A stretch of DNA of 50,030 nt. Origin: an uncultured Coriobacteriales bacterium. Its GTDB lineage: Bacteria > Actinomycetota > Coriobacteriia > Coriobacteriales > UMGS124. The notes beneath the pieces are model-generated. The model worked only from the letters and a program-made list of their open reading frames with translations. It ran no database searches and was not told the DNA's origin. The position numbers and the translations under genes are program-made. Location of the stretch: positions 1 through 50,030 of the forward strand of contig CABQHM010000023.1 in the NCBI GenBank assembly GCA_902464015.1, in the 5' to 3' direction. Positions 24,782 to 33,310 of the stretch are shown here, piece after piece; the first letter of the stretch is position 1; every line of letters starts with the position of its first letter.

Positions 24782-25321
24782 ATGACACCCACTGCTATTG
24801 CCGATACGGCGTCCCAGACCCGCGCACCCCGGCGGTTCCTCGTGCCTGGCACGTTCGACCCCATCACGCGTGGACATCTCGACGTCATCGAGCGCGCAAG
24901 CAGGCTCTGCGACGAGGTGATCGTCGCGGTCGCCGAGTCCAAGCACAAGCGGGGGGGCACCGCCTTCACCCTTGAGGAACGCGTGCAGCTTGTGCGCGAG
25001 GCCACGGCTCATATGCCCAGCGTCTCGGTCATGCCGTTCCAAGGGCTCCTCGTGACGTTCGCGCGCTCGCTGGGCGGTGTGACGGCGGTGGTCAAAGGGC
25101 TTCGCCTCACAACTGACTTCGAGTACGAGCTGCAGCAAGCCAACCTCAACTACCGCATGGCCCCCGAGCTCGAAGAGATCTTCGTCATGGGCGGCGCCGA
25201 CTACGGCTACGTCTCGAGTTCGGCCGTGCGAGAGATAGCGGAGCTGGGCGGCGACGTCGCGCAGTTCGTCACGCCCAACGTCGAAGCCGCGCTTCGTCGA
25301 CGTTACCCGTTGAATGGCTGA
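24782..25321 (+). CDS. coaD: Phosphopantetheine adenylyltransferase
   Basis: Catalyses the penultimate step of coenzyme A synthesis. The 179-residue protein shows the nucleotidyltransferase motif PGTFDPITRGHLDVI (GH at 31-32), the substrate loop LTTDFEYELQQANLNYRM and YVSSSAVRE (143-151) with the ATP-binding serines. The ATG at 24782 has GGAGG (from 24769) seven bases upstream, inside the recG stop region; a GTG at 24767 overlaps that site and is rejected. Residues 1-17 precede the conserved core. Confidence 0.95.
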   Translation: MTPTAIADTASQTRAPRRFLVPGTFDPITRGHLDVIERASRLCDEVIVAVAESKHKRGGTAFTLEERVQLVREATAHMPSVSVMPFQGLLVTFARSLGGVTAVVKGLRLTTDFEYELQQANLNYRMAPELEEIFVMGGADYGYVSSSAVREIAELGGDVAQFVTPNVEAALRRRYPLNG

Positions 25322-25338
25322 TATTTCACAGCCTGCCC

Positions 25339-25367
25339 TTAAAGCGCGGCCTATCTTCTGCTATTCT
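25339..25367 (+). promoter_or_regulatory. Possible promoter before the coiled-coil division-type gene
   Basis: TTAAAG (25339-25344) and TATTCT (25362-25367) are 17 bases apart, 80 bases before the next ATG. Both boxes deviate from consensus. Confidence 0.35.
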
Positions 25368-25395
25368 TAGCTGCTTGAAGATAGGCAATCCGCGT

Positions 25396-25422
25396 CCATG
25401 CGTTAGCCGCCCATGCGTTAGC
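25396..25422 (+). repeat. Two 12-bp direct repeats in the leader of the coiled-coil gene
   Basis: CCATGCGTTAGC occurs at 25396-25407 and 25411-25422, a 15-base period, between the possible promoter and the start codon. It may be a binding site or a chance duplication. Confidence 0.6.
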
Positions 25423-25448
25423 AACACGTCGCCATCGGAGGACATCCC

Positions 25449-25976
25449 ATGCCCGGTACTGAAATTGAAGCCTTCATTGAAGAGCTGGAAGATCTGATTA
25501 ACAACGCCAAGTCCCCCCTGTCCGGCGGCGGTTCCAAGAAGATCATCGAGGCAGACACGGCATATGCCATCCTCGATGACATCAAGCGCTCGCTGCCCGA
25601 GGAGTTCCAGAAGGCGCGTCGCATTCTGCGTGAGCGCGACGAGATTATCGAAGAGGCCAACACCCAGGCCAACCACACCATCGACGATGCCAATGCTCAG
25701 GCGTCCATCATGGTCAGCGAGCAGGAGGTCGTGCGCCTAGCCAACAACATGGCCGCCGACATCAAGCGTCACGCTGAGGAAGACGCCCGTGACACCCGTT
25801 ACTGGGCCGAGGGCGTTGCCGACAAGACCCTCGAGCAGCTCCAGAACCAGCTGCACGTCGTCATCGACATGGCCTCGCATCTGCTTGACCAGACCCAGGA
25901 GTGCCGCAACCTGCTGACTGGCGTGGCTCAGGCTGACGAGCCGGCCGAGTACCAGGACGACCGCGATGTCCAATAA
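25449..25976 (+). CDS. Coiled-coil protein, SepIVA/DivIVA-like by position and architecture
   Basis: The 175-residue protein is almost entirely helical. A short N-terminal segment (IEAFIEELEDLINNA) precedes a loop with GGGS, and residues 55-165 form a long Glu/Gln/Ala-rich coiled coil. It has no membrane segment and no catalytic motif. It directly precedes DUF177, then rpmF, plsX, rnc and smc. In mycobacteria the septation factor SepIVA (Rv2927c), a DivIVA-type coiled coil, sits next to DUF177 (Rv2926c) and rnc. I therefore infer a septation or polar-growth role; the sequence alone does not prove it. The ATG has CGGAGGA upstream, and the stop lies inside yceD. Confidence 0.7.
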   Translation: MPGTEIEAFIEELEDLINNAKSPLSGGGSKKIIEADTAYAILDDIKRSLPEEFQKARRILRERDEIIEEANTQANHTIDDANAQASIMVSEQEVVRLANNMAADIKRHAEEDARDTRYWAEGVADKTLEQLQNQLHVVIDMASHLLDQTQECRNLLTGVAQADEPAEYQDDRDVQ

Positions 25977-26649
25977 GCTTTCCTTCCCTCAGGTCAAGCT
26001 TTCCATCGAGAGCGGCCTGGCGAGTCCCGGCGACACGATTTCGGTGCAGGACACCATTGATGTCGACGCCTTCTCCATCGGTGGGCGCGACCTCAAGGTG
26101 AGCGATGGCATCTCGTACGATATCGTGCTCACCAATACCGGCGACGGCATCCTCGCCACGGGTATGGCCCGCTTTGAGGCGGACACGGCGTGCGACAGGT
26201 GCCTCGGTCCCGCTCACCTCGACGTTAATGCCGAGATTTCGTGCTATTACCTGCACGAGGAGCCTGAAGACGAGGTGGAGGACGAGAGCGATTTCGGTCT
26301 CATCGACGCTTCCGACGGCACGGTGGACCTCGGCGAGGCTATCCAGGGCGGCCTTGCCATGGAAATCCCCTATGTGATCACTTGCACCGATGACTGCAAG
26401 GGCCTGTGCCCGCAGTGTGGCGCCAACCTCAACGACGGTCCGTGCGGCTGTGTCATCGTGCATGACCCCGACTTCGATCGACCCAACCCCTTCGCGGCAC
26501 TGGCTGCCCTCAAGTTCGATGATGCCGAGGCTGCCCACGATGTGGACGACCTCGAGGACGTCTTCGATGACGACTCCGACGATTTGGACGACGAGGAGTT
26601 CGAAAAGGAGTGGGAGAGCCGCGAGGCGGAGCAGGGTGAGCCCCGCTAG
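25966..26649 (+). CDS. yceD: DUF177 (YceD) family protein
   Basis: YceD proteins are linked by position to ribosomal protein L32 and, in plants and bacteria, to 23S rRNA accumulation. The 227-residue protein has CDRC at 76-79 and the signature CTDDCKGLCPQCGANLND (140-157) plus CGC at 160-162, likely metal ligands. An acidic region at 98-110 and a very acidic C-terminal tail (about 175-227) are probably disordered. Its start overlaps the coiled-coil gene by 11 bases. rpmF follows 126 bases later, the classic yceD-rpmF pair. Confidence 0.9.
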   Translation: MSNKLSFPQVKLSIESGLASPGDTISVQDTIDVDAFSIGGRDLKVSDGISYDIVLTNTGDGILATGMARFEADTACDRCLGPAHLDVNAEISCYYLHEEPEDEVEDESDFGLIDASDGTVDLGEAIQGGLAMEIPYVITCTDDCKGLCPQCGANLNDGPCGCVIVHDPDFDRPNPFAALAALKFDDAEAAHDVDDLEDVFDDDSDDLDDEEFEKEWESREAEQGEPR

Positions 26650-26682
26650 GTGTGAAGGGGCTGCGCAGGTTCTTTTGACCTT

Positions 26683-26710
26683 TTGAACGTATGGACTTTT
26701 GTGTTATTAT
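26683..26710 (+). promoter_or_regulatory. Probable promoter of rpmF
   Basis: TTGAAC (26683-26688) and TATTAT (26705-26710) are 16 bases apart in an AT-rich island, 65 bases before the rpmF ATG. Confidence 0.55.
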
Positions 26711-26775
26711 AACCAACCGTGCAATGAGCAGTTCGCCCTCCCAGGGGGAGGAGCGAGTTTTAAGAGAGGTACACG

Positions 26776-26955
26776 ATGGCAGTTCCCAAGCGTAAAACCG
26801 GTCGTAGCAAGACTCGTTCGCGTCGTGCCGCGAACACCAAGGTCCAGACGATGCAGACCTGCATCTGCCCCCAGTGCGGCGCCGCTAAGCTCCCTCACCG
26901 CGTTTGCCCCACCTGCGGCACCTATAAGGGCCGTCAGGTCATCGCAGTCGACTAA
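26776..26955 (+). CDS. rpmF: 50S ribosomal protein L32
   Basis: This 59-residue protein starts MAVPKRKTGRSKTRSRR, the unmistakable L32 N-terminus. It has zinc ligands CPQC (31-34) and CPTC (44-47), so it is the C+ form, like L28 at 20237. A purine-rich TAAGAGAGG site (26761-26769) precedes the ATG. It has its own promoter and a strong terminator. Confidence 0.96.
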   Translation: MAVPKRKTGRSKTRSRRAANTKVQTMQTCICPQCGAAKLPHRVCPTCGTYKGRQVIAVD

Positions 26956-26976
26956 CGACTATTTCAGGGTTTGCCC

Positions 26977-27015
26977 AAAGGCCGGCGTTCGCATCTGCGA
27001 CGTCGGCCTTTTTTG
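26977..27015 (+). terminator. Intrinsic terminator after rpmF
   Basis: AAGGCCGGCGTTCGCA pairs nearly perfectly with TGCGACGTCGGCCTT, followed by TTTTTT. It lies 30 bases before plsX, so plsX transcription needs readthrough or its own start. Confidence 0.88.
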
Positions 27016-27045
27016 TCCCTTTTCATTTCAAACGAAAGAAGGAAC

Positions 27046-28053
27046 ATGAGCGCAGAAGACATGAAGGATGCAACCCATACCTGTGTGTGCGTCGACGCCG
27101 CTGGTGGCGACCGTCCCGTGAGCTGTGTGCTCGAGGGCGTCGCGCTCGCCCTTGAGGCCGATGAGAACCTTAAAGTTGTTCTCACCGGCCCCAGTGACGA
27201 GATCGTCCCCTTCGCTGAGGCCCATGAGCGCTGCGAGGCCCGTCCCACAACGCAGGTCATTGCCATGGAAGAGCATCCCGTGCAGGCGGTGCGTTCCAAG
27301 TCCGACTCCAGCATCGTTGTCGGGTGCAAGCTCGTGCGCGAGGGTGTGGCCGACGGCTTCTTCTCCGCCGGCTCCACGGGTGCCGTCATGACTGCGGCGG
27401 TGCTGGGCATCGGCCGCATCAGGGGCATCGACCGTCCGGCGCTTACTGCCGTGCTGCCCGGCCCCAAGCCCACGGTCTTCCTCGACCTGGGTGCCAACGC
27501 CGACTGCAAGGCCGAGAACCTCGTTCAGTTTGCGCAGATGGGCCTTGCCTATGCGCGCATTGTCCTGGATGTCGACGAGCCGCGCGTGGCGCTGCTCAAC
27601 AACGGCTCCGAGGAGACGAAGGGCTCCATGTTCGCCCAGGAGTGCCATGCCCGTCTGAAGGAGACCGTACCCCAGTTTGCTGGCAATGCCGAGGGCAACG
27701 ACCTGCTTGCAGGCGCCTTCGACGTCATCGTGACCGATGGCTTCACGGGCAACACGGTCCTCAAAGGCCTTGAGGGTATGTCTAAGTTCCTCATGGGCAC
27801 TATCATGGGTGCCGCAAAGGCAGATCCCGCCCTCGCCGCTGCGGCTGGCGCTCTCAAGCCCGTCTTCGGCAAGGCCAAGGACGCCCTCAGCGGCGACAAG
27901 TACGGTGGAGCCATCCTGCTCGGCGTCAAGGGCGTCGTTGCCATCGGCCACGGTGCCACCTCGCCCCAGGCAGTCATGAACGGCACGCTGTGCGTCGCCC
28001 AGGCCGCGCGTGCTCAGCTCGTCGACAAGATCGCGCAGAGCTGCGGTCGATAG
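27046..28053 (+). CDS. plsX: Phosphate acyltransferase PlsX
   Basis: PlsX makes acyl-phosphate from acyl-ACP, the first committed donor for phospholipid synthesis via PlsY. The 335-residue protein keeps the family order: VDAAGGDRPV (usually DAMGGD; here Ala replaces Met), SAGSTGAVMTAAV, LDLGANADCKAENLVQFAQM and TDGFTGNTVLKGLEG. GAAGGA at 27035-27041 sets the ATG at 27046. rnc follows 12 bases later, as in Bacillus, though fabD/fabG/acpP are missing between them. Confidence 0.94.
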   Translation: MSAEDMKDATHTCVCVDAAGGDRPVSCVLEGVALALEADENLKVVLTGPSDEIVPFAEAHERCEARPTTQVIAMEEHPVQAVRSKSDSSIVVGCKLVREGVADGFFSAGSTGAVMTAAVLGIGRIRGIDRPALTAVLPGPKPTVFLDLGANADCKAENLVQFAQMGLAYARIVLDVDEPRVALLNNGSEETKGSMFAQECHARLKETVPQFAGNAEGNDLLAGAFDVIVTDGFTGNTVLKGLEGMSKFLMGTIMGAAKADPALAAAAGALKPVFGKAKDALSGDKYGGAILLGVKGVVAIGHGATSPQAVMNGTLCVAQAARAQLVDKIAQSCGR

Positions 28054-28065
28054 GGAGGCGCCCGT

Positions 28066-28839
28066 ATGTCTACCATCAACGAAAAGCTTCATCTGGCCCA
28101 GCAGATCTTGGGCTATCAGTTCATGGACACGCAGCTTCTGCGCAGCGCAATTACGCATCCCTCCGCCGTGGAGAACAAGCCTGTTACCGCAGGTTACGAG
28201 CGTCTTGAGTTCCTCGGCGACTCGGTCGTGGGCTTTTTGGTTGCCGACGAGATCTACCGCAAGTTCCCCGACATCGACGAGGGTGGTCTCACGCGTCTCA
28301 AGGTGTCCATCATCTCGGGCGAGACCCTCTCGAAGGTCGCCCATGAGCGCGGCTTCGAAGACATCATCATCATGGGCCTTTCCGAGAAGGGTACGGGAGC
28401 CCGCGGCATGCATTCTGCCTTGGAGAACGTCTATGAGGCTGTAACGGGCGCTATCTTCATTGACGGCGGCCTCGAGCCTGCCAGGCGTTGGGTGCTCGAC
28501 ACCCTCGGCCCCCTCATGGTTGCGGGTCGTGCGCTTCCCAAGGAGAACCCCAAGTCGCTGCTGCAGGAAAAAACCCAGGCACAGTTCCGCGAAGCTCCTC
28601 GCTACGAGCTTATCAGCGTGGGTGGCCTGGCTCATGTTCCTGTGTTTACCTGCGATTGTCTGCTCGGCGAGCGTCATGTCGGGCGCGGCGTGGGCTCCTC
28701 CAAGAAGGAGGCCGAGGCTGCGGCCGCCCAGGAGGCGCTCAAGAACCTCGGTTACGTCAAGGTTGCAGGCGCCGACGAGTCTCCTGTCGTCGAGGGGCTT
28801 GACGCGCAGGGCGATGCGAGCCCTACGGACGGGGAGTAG
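28066..28839 (+). CDS. rnc: Ribonuclease III
   Basis: Processes rRNA precursors and other double-stranded RNA. The 257-residue protein has the signature ERLEFLGDS (45-53) with Asp52, the second acidic site in NVYEAVTGA (Glu124), and a C-terminal dsRNA-binding domain (about 162-231) ending in GSSKKEAEAAAAQEAL. The last ~25 residues form an extra acidic tail. GGGAGG precedes the ATG. smc starts three bases after the stop, a conserved pairing. Confidence 0.95.
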   Translation: MSTINEKLHLAQQILGYQFMDTQLLRSAITHPSAVENKPVTAGYERLEFLGDSVVGFLVADEIYRKFPDIDEGGLTRLKVSIISGETLSKVAHERGFEDIIIMGLSEKGTGARGMHSALENVYEAVTGAIFIDGGLEPARRWVLDTLGPLMVAGRALPKENPKSLLQEKTQAQFREAPRYELISVGGLAHVPVFTCDCLLGERHVGRGVGSSKKEAEAAAAQEALKNLGYVKVAGADESPVVEGLDAQGDASPTDGE

Positions 28840-28842
28840 CCG

Positions 28843-31800
28843 GTGTATCTCAAGTCGCTCACCCTCAAGGGATTCAAATCGTTTGCAGACAGGGCGCATA
28901 TGGTGTTCGAGCCGGGACTCACGGTTATCGTGGGCCCCAACGGCTCGGGCAAGTCCAACGTCAGCGACGCCATCCGCTGGGTCCTGGGCGAGCAGAGCGC
29001 CAAGCAGCTGCGCGGCGCCGCGATGGAGGACGTGGTCTTTGCGGGCTCCTCGGCGCGCAAGCCGGTGGGCATGGCCGAGGTTGATTTGACACTCGACAAT
29101 TCCGATCACGTGCTGCCCGTCGACTTCGAGGAGGTCGTGGTCACCCGCCGCATGTACCGTTCCGGCGAGAGCGAGTACCTCATCAACGGTGCTCCTGCCC
29201 GCCTGCTTGACATCACCGACATCCTGCACGACACGGGTTTGGGCAAGGAGACGCACTCCATCATTGGCCAGGGCAAGCTCGACTCCATCCTTGCCAGCAA
29301 GCCTGAGGAGCGCCGCGCCCTCATCGAGGAAGCGGCGGGCATCTCCAAGCACAAGCGTCGTCGCGAACGTTCGCTCAAGCGTCTGGAAAGTATGGAGAGC
29401 CACCTGCAGCGCGTCCTCGACGTGCAGAAAGAGGTCTCCCGCCAGCTCAAGCCCCTGGAGCGCCAGGTTGACAAGGCCAAACGCGCCTCGGAGATTTCCG
29501 AGCGCGCTCGAGAGCTGCGCTGCATCCTCGCTGTGGACGACCTGCGTCGCCTGCAGGCCCGCTGGGACGAGGTGCAGCGTGCCGAGCGCGAGCGTTCCTC
29601 GGAGCGCGACGTGACCAACGCCGTTGTGGCTCAGCGCACCCAGGAGCTCGACAACCTGCGATTGCTGCTTGAGGAAAAGGGCATCTTCGCCGGCGACCTG
29701 TCTGAGCAGCGCCGCCGTGCCCAGCTTGTCTGTGAGAAGCTCGAGGGCTCGTTGCGCCTTCTCGACGAGAAGGGCCGCAGCATGGCTCAGCGTACGAGCC
29801 AGCTCTCCTCGCTTGTGGCTGACGACGAGGCCCGCGGCAAGCAGATTCTCGAAGAGTGCGAGCGAGCTCGTGTCGACTACGACGAGGCCATGGCGGCGCT
29901 CAAGACGCTGCGCGAACGTTCCAGCGAGACGAAGCAGGCGGTGGATGCCGCGCGTAAGGTGCGACGCAAGGCCGAGGAGGAACTCGACCGCGCCCGTTCA
30001 AACTACCGTGCCACACAGCGCGATCGCGACATGTGCGCCGTGGCGCTTGCCAAGGCGCAGGACGCCGTGAAGAACGCCGAGGTACAAGACGGAATCTTTG
30101 CCACGCGCGCCGATCAGCTCGACGAGACCATCACCCAGCTTGCCTCGCAGCTTTCCCAGGCTACAGAGAAACTCGACACGTGCCGGACGGCAATCGAGGG
30201 TGCGCGCCGCGAGCAGGAGTCCGCGGCCATTGCGTTCAAGCAGGCCAAGGATGCCCTTGGAACTGCTCAGGCAGAAGCCGCCGAGGCCCAGCGTGCCTTG
30301 GCAAGCGCTGAGGCGCGTGCGAGCGCTGCCCGAGAGACGGTCATGCAGGCCGAGAACTCCGTGCCGCTCGCCAAGCGCCTGTGCTCCGATGCGGCTGCGA
30401 AGGCCTGCGCAGCCAGGACGAGCGAGGTTCTCAATGTTCCTGGCGAGCTCGAAGGCCTGGTCGAGCGCCTTCTGGGTGACGGTCTTACTGGCTTTGTGGT
30501 CGAGGGCGCCCAGGGTCTTGTGGGCCTGGGCCAGGCGGCCCAGCGTCTTGCGGCAGACTCTGCCGGCACCATTCATATCGTTGAGGCGGCTTTTGAAGCC
30601 CCGCAGCCTGAAGAGGAGGGCGTGCCCGGCTATCGCCTGCTCGACCGCGTCTCGACTCGCCCTGGGTTCGAGTCGGTGGCACGTGCCTATCTGCAGGACG
30701 TCTGGGTGGTGGGCAGCGTCGAAGAGGCGTGCCGTGCCGCAGCCCTTTTCCCGCAGCTGCGCTTTGCCACGCCCGACGGCGCCGTTGCCTCCCGAGGCGG
30801 CCTGCTCGATGTGGGCAAGATTGGCTCAAACTCGCAGAGCCTGTTTGAGCGCCGTCGTGTGCTTTCGGAGCTTGAGGAGGGCCTGCCTCGCCTGCGCGAG
30901 GACCTCGCCTCGGCGCGCGCAGCTCAAGAGGCGGCGGAGGCCCAACTTTCTCAGGCGCGCGATGCCCAGGCAAACGCCTCCACCCAGGTGGCTCGCCTTA
31001 CTGGTGAGGAGCGTTCCTGCACCTCCGAGGTTGCGCGTCTTGAAAAAGCGTGCGCGGCAAGCAAAGCCGAGCTCGAGGGCGTGAACAAGAAGCGCGAGGA
31101 GGCTCGCGAGAAGTCCAAGAAGGCCTTCACTGAGCTGACCCGCCAGCAGGAGCGTCTCAACCTTCTCGTCAAGATGCTCGAGGACGCCGAGTCGCTGCGC
31201 ATCCAGCTTGAGGAGGCGTTCGATGACGCGCGCCGCTCTGAGCGTCTGGCACATGAGGACGCCAACAGTGTGCAGCTTGAGCTTGCCCGCGTGCAGGAGC
31301 GCTCGAACTCCCTGCAGCGCGGCAATGATCGGCTCGAGCGCGAAGGCGCCGAGTTGGCGCAGCGCATCACGGAGTCCCGTGCAAGCCTGCGCACTCTCAA
31401 GGTGACCTCGCAGCGTGTCGAGCCCCTGCGCGCCCAGATTGCGGCACTTCTCGATGCTGCTCGCGCCGTGGGCGTCACGCTCAATGACCGCGCCAGCCTC
31501 GCCGAGGCCGACTCCGCTCAAATCAAGGAGACGATCGACGCTGCCAAGGCTGCTGTGACCCAGGCCGAGGAGGCGCGCACCCGTGCCACGTCGGCCCTGG
31601 CCGACATTCGCGTGCAAAAAGGCCGCCTGGAGGTTCAGGTGGACCAGGCGGTGAAGTCCATCACCTCGCAGCCTGGCGTCGTGCTCGAAGAGGCGCTTGA
31701 GCTTCCCGAGCCCGAGGACCGCGAGGCCGATGCGCGGGAGCTTCAGCGCCTCGAGCGCCAGCTTGCCGAGATCGGTCCTGTCAACCAGGTCGCTTTCGAC

Positions 31801-32370
31801 GAATACGAGACCCTCAAGGCTCGTTCGGACTACCTGTCCGCCCAGGTTGAGGACTTGCAGCATGCTCGCAGTGACCTGCGTAAGATTCTCGCGGCTATCG
31901 ACCGCAAGATGCGCGACGGTTTCCTCGAGGCCTTCGACACGGTCAACAAGAACTTCGGCGAGATATTCGGCCTGCTCTTCCCGGGCGGTCAGGGTCATTT
32001 GGAGATGACCGACCCCGAGGACCCCTCCTCCACCGGTATTGAGGTCGTTGCCCAGCCCCGCGGCAAGCGTGTCACGAAGATGTCGTTGCTGTCGGGTGGT
32101 GAGCGTTCTCTCACGGCACTCGGCCTGCTCTTCGCCGTGTACAAGACCCGCTCGGTTCCCTTCTATGTGCTCGACGAGGTTGAGGCCGCCCTTGACGATT
32201 CCAACCTCGACAGGCTGCTGGGCGCCATTGAGCGCCTGCGCACGAACACGCAGCTTATTGTCATCTCTCACCAGAGGCGTACTATGGAGGCGGCCGACGT
32301 GCTCTACGGCGTCTCGATGAAGTCCGACGGTGTCAGTCAGGTAATTTCTCAAAAGCTCGAACGCAAGTAG
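28843..32370 (+). CDS. smc: Chromosome segregation protein SMC
   Basis: The SMC ATPase compacts and separates chromosomes with ScpA/ScpB (not in this window). The 1175-residue protein has a Walker A GPNGSGKS (31-38), long coiled coils, a hinge at about 525-650, the ABC signature LSGGERS (1083-1089) and a Walker B FYVLDEVEAALDD (1107-1119). Length is typical. It starts with GTG at 28843, with GGGGAG upstream. ftsY follows 19 bases later. Confidence 0.97.
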   Translation: MYLKSLTLKGFKSFADRAHMVFEPGLTVIVGPNGSGKSNVSDAIRWVLGEQSAKQLRGAAMEDVVFAGSSARKPVGMAEVDLTLDNSDHVLPVDFEEVVVTRRMYRSGESEYLINGAPARLLDITDILHDTGLGKETHSIIGQGKLDSILASKPEERRALIEEAAGISKHKRRRERSLKRLESMESHLQRVLDVQKEVSRQLKPLERQVDKAKRASEISERARELRCILAVDDLRRLQARWDEVQRAERERSSERDVTNAVVAQRTQELDNLRLLLEEKGIFAGDLSEQRRRAQLVCEKLEGSLRLLDEKGRSMAQRTSQLSSLVADDEARGKQILEECERARVDYDEAMAALKTLRERSSETKQAVDAARKVRRKAEEELDRARSNYRATQRDRDMCAVALAKAQDAVKNAEVQDGIFATRADQLDETITQLASQLSQATEKLDTCRTAIEGARREQESAAIAFKQAKDALGTAQAEAAEAQRALASAEARASAARETVMQAENSVPLAKRLCSDAAAKACAARTSEVLNVPGELEGLVERLLGDGLTGFVVEGAQGLVGLGQAAQRLAADSAGTIHIVEAAFEAPQPEEEGVPGYRLLDRVSTRPGFESVARAYLQDVWVVGSVEEACRAAALFPQLRFATPDGAVASRGGLLDVGKIGSNSQSLFERRRVLSELEEGLPRLREDLASARAAQEAAEAQLSQARDAQANASTQVARLTGEERSCTSEVARLEKACAASKAELEGVNKKREEAREKSKKAFTELTRQQERLNLLVKMLEDAESLRIQLEEAFDDARRSERLAHEDANSVQLELARVQERSNSLQRGNDRLEREGAELAQRITESRASLRTLKVTSQRVEPLRAQIAALLDAARAVGVTLNDRASLAEADSAQIKETIDAAKAAVTQAEEARTRATSALADIRVQKGRLEVQVDQAVKSITSQPGVVLEEALELPEPEDREADARELQRLERQLAEIGPVNQVAFDEYETLKARSDYLSAQVEDLQHARSDLRKILAAIDRKMRDGFLEAFDTVNKNFGEIFGLLFPGGQGHLEMTDPEDPSSTGIEVVAQPRGKRVTKMSLLSGGERSLTALGLLFAVYKTRSVPFYVLDEVEAALDDSNLDRLLGAIERLRTNTQLIVISHQRRTMEAADVLYGVSMKSDGVSQVISQKLERK

Positions 32371-32389
32371 CGAAAGGCGGTGTGGCCGC

Positions 32390-33304
32390 ATGGGTTGGTT
32401 CCAACGGCTCTCAGAGGGCCTCAACAAGACGAGGAAGAAGATTTCCGGCGAGCTCAACGTGCTCTTCGAGATTGGTCCGCAGGTAGGCGACGAGTTTTGG
32501 GACGACCTTGAGGCGACCCTTCTCATGGCTGACATCGGTGTGGGCGCCACCGACCAGGTTGTCACGCGCCTGCGCGAGCGCTCTCAGCGCGAGTCGCTCA
32601 CCGGCGTGCGCGAGGTCAAGGAGGCCCTCGTGGAGCTTCTCGCCGAGGCGTTCACGCAGGCCGAGTCCGACCCCATAGCCGCCAACCCTTCGTGCGTGCT
32701 CTTTGTGGGCGTCAACGGCGCGGGCAAAACCACCACGGTGGGCAAGATCGCTTCCGAGGCCAAGCAGTTGGGTCGCAAACCCATCATCGGCAGTGCCGAC
32801 ACCTTCCGCGCCGCTGCCATCGAGCAGCTTGAGGTTTGGGGCGAGCGCGCCAACGTCGAGGTCATCAAGCGCGAGCGCGGCGCTGACCCGGCGAGCGTGT
32901 GCTACGACACCATCGAAGCCGCCGAGCGCACGGGAGCCGACCTCGTGCTCATTGACACGGCGGGGCGCTTGCACACCTCTACCGACCTGCTGCATGAGCT
33001 TGGCAAGGTCGTGCAGGTCACGAGGAAGCGCGCGGGCATGCCTGTCTCGGTGGTTCTCGTCATTGACTCCACCACGGGTCAAAACGGCCTCAACCAGGCC
33101 AAGGAGTTTAACCGCGCCCTGGGTCTGGACGGCGTCATCATGACGAAGCTCGACGGCACGGCGAAGGGCGGCATCGCGCTTGCGGTGAGCCACGACCTGG
33201 GCCTTCCCATCCTGCGCGTCGGTGTGGGCGAGTCCATCGAGGACCTGCGCCCCTTCGATGCCCATGAGTTCGCGCGCGCCCTCATCACGGGCGAGGAGGA
33301 GTAA
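32390..33304 (+). CDS. ftsY: Signal recognition particle receptor FtsY
   Basis: FtsY docks SRP-ribosome complexes at the membrane. The 304-residue protein is essentially an NG domain with only ~20 residues ahead of it, lacking the long acidic A domain of E. coli FtsY. G motifs are GVNGAGKTT (107-115), DTADTFR-type SADTFRAAA, DTAGR (189-193) and TKLDGTAKGG. It precedes ffh by six bases, so receptor and SRP protein are co-expressed. Confidence 0.96.
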   Translation: MGWFQRLSEGLNKTRKKISGELNVLFEIGPQVGDEFWDDLEATLLMADIGVGATDQVVTRLRERSQRESLTGVREVKEALVELLAEAFTQAESDPIAANPSCVLFVGVNGAGKTTTVGKIASEAKQLGRKPIIGSADTFRAAAIEQLEVWGERANVEVIKRERGADPASVCYDTIEAAERTGADLVLIDTAGRLHTSTDLLHELGKVVQVTRKRAGMPVSVVLVIDSTTGQNGLNQAKEFNRALGLDGVIMTKLDGTAKGGIALAVSHDLGLPILRVGVGESIEDLRPFDAHEFARALITGEEE

Positions 33305-33310
33305 GCCACC

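Noticed and set aside
27028..29403. Very long open frame on the minus strand opposite plsX, rnc and smc
   Set aside because: GC-rich codon bias leaves the antisense frame open. It lacks family motifs and a ribosome site, and the + strand genes are certain.
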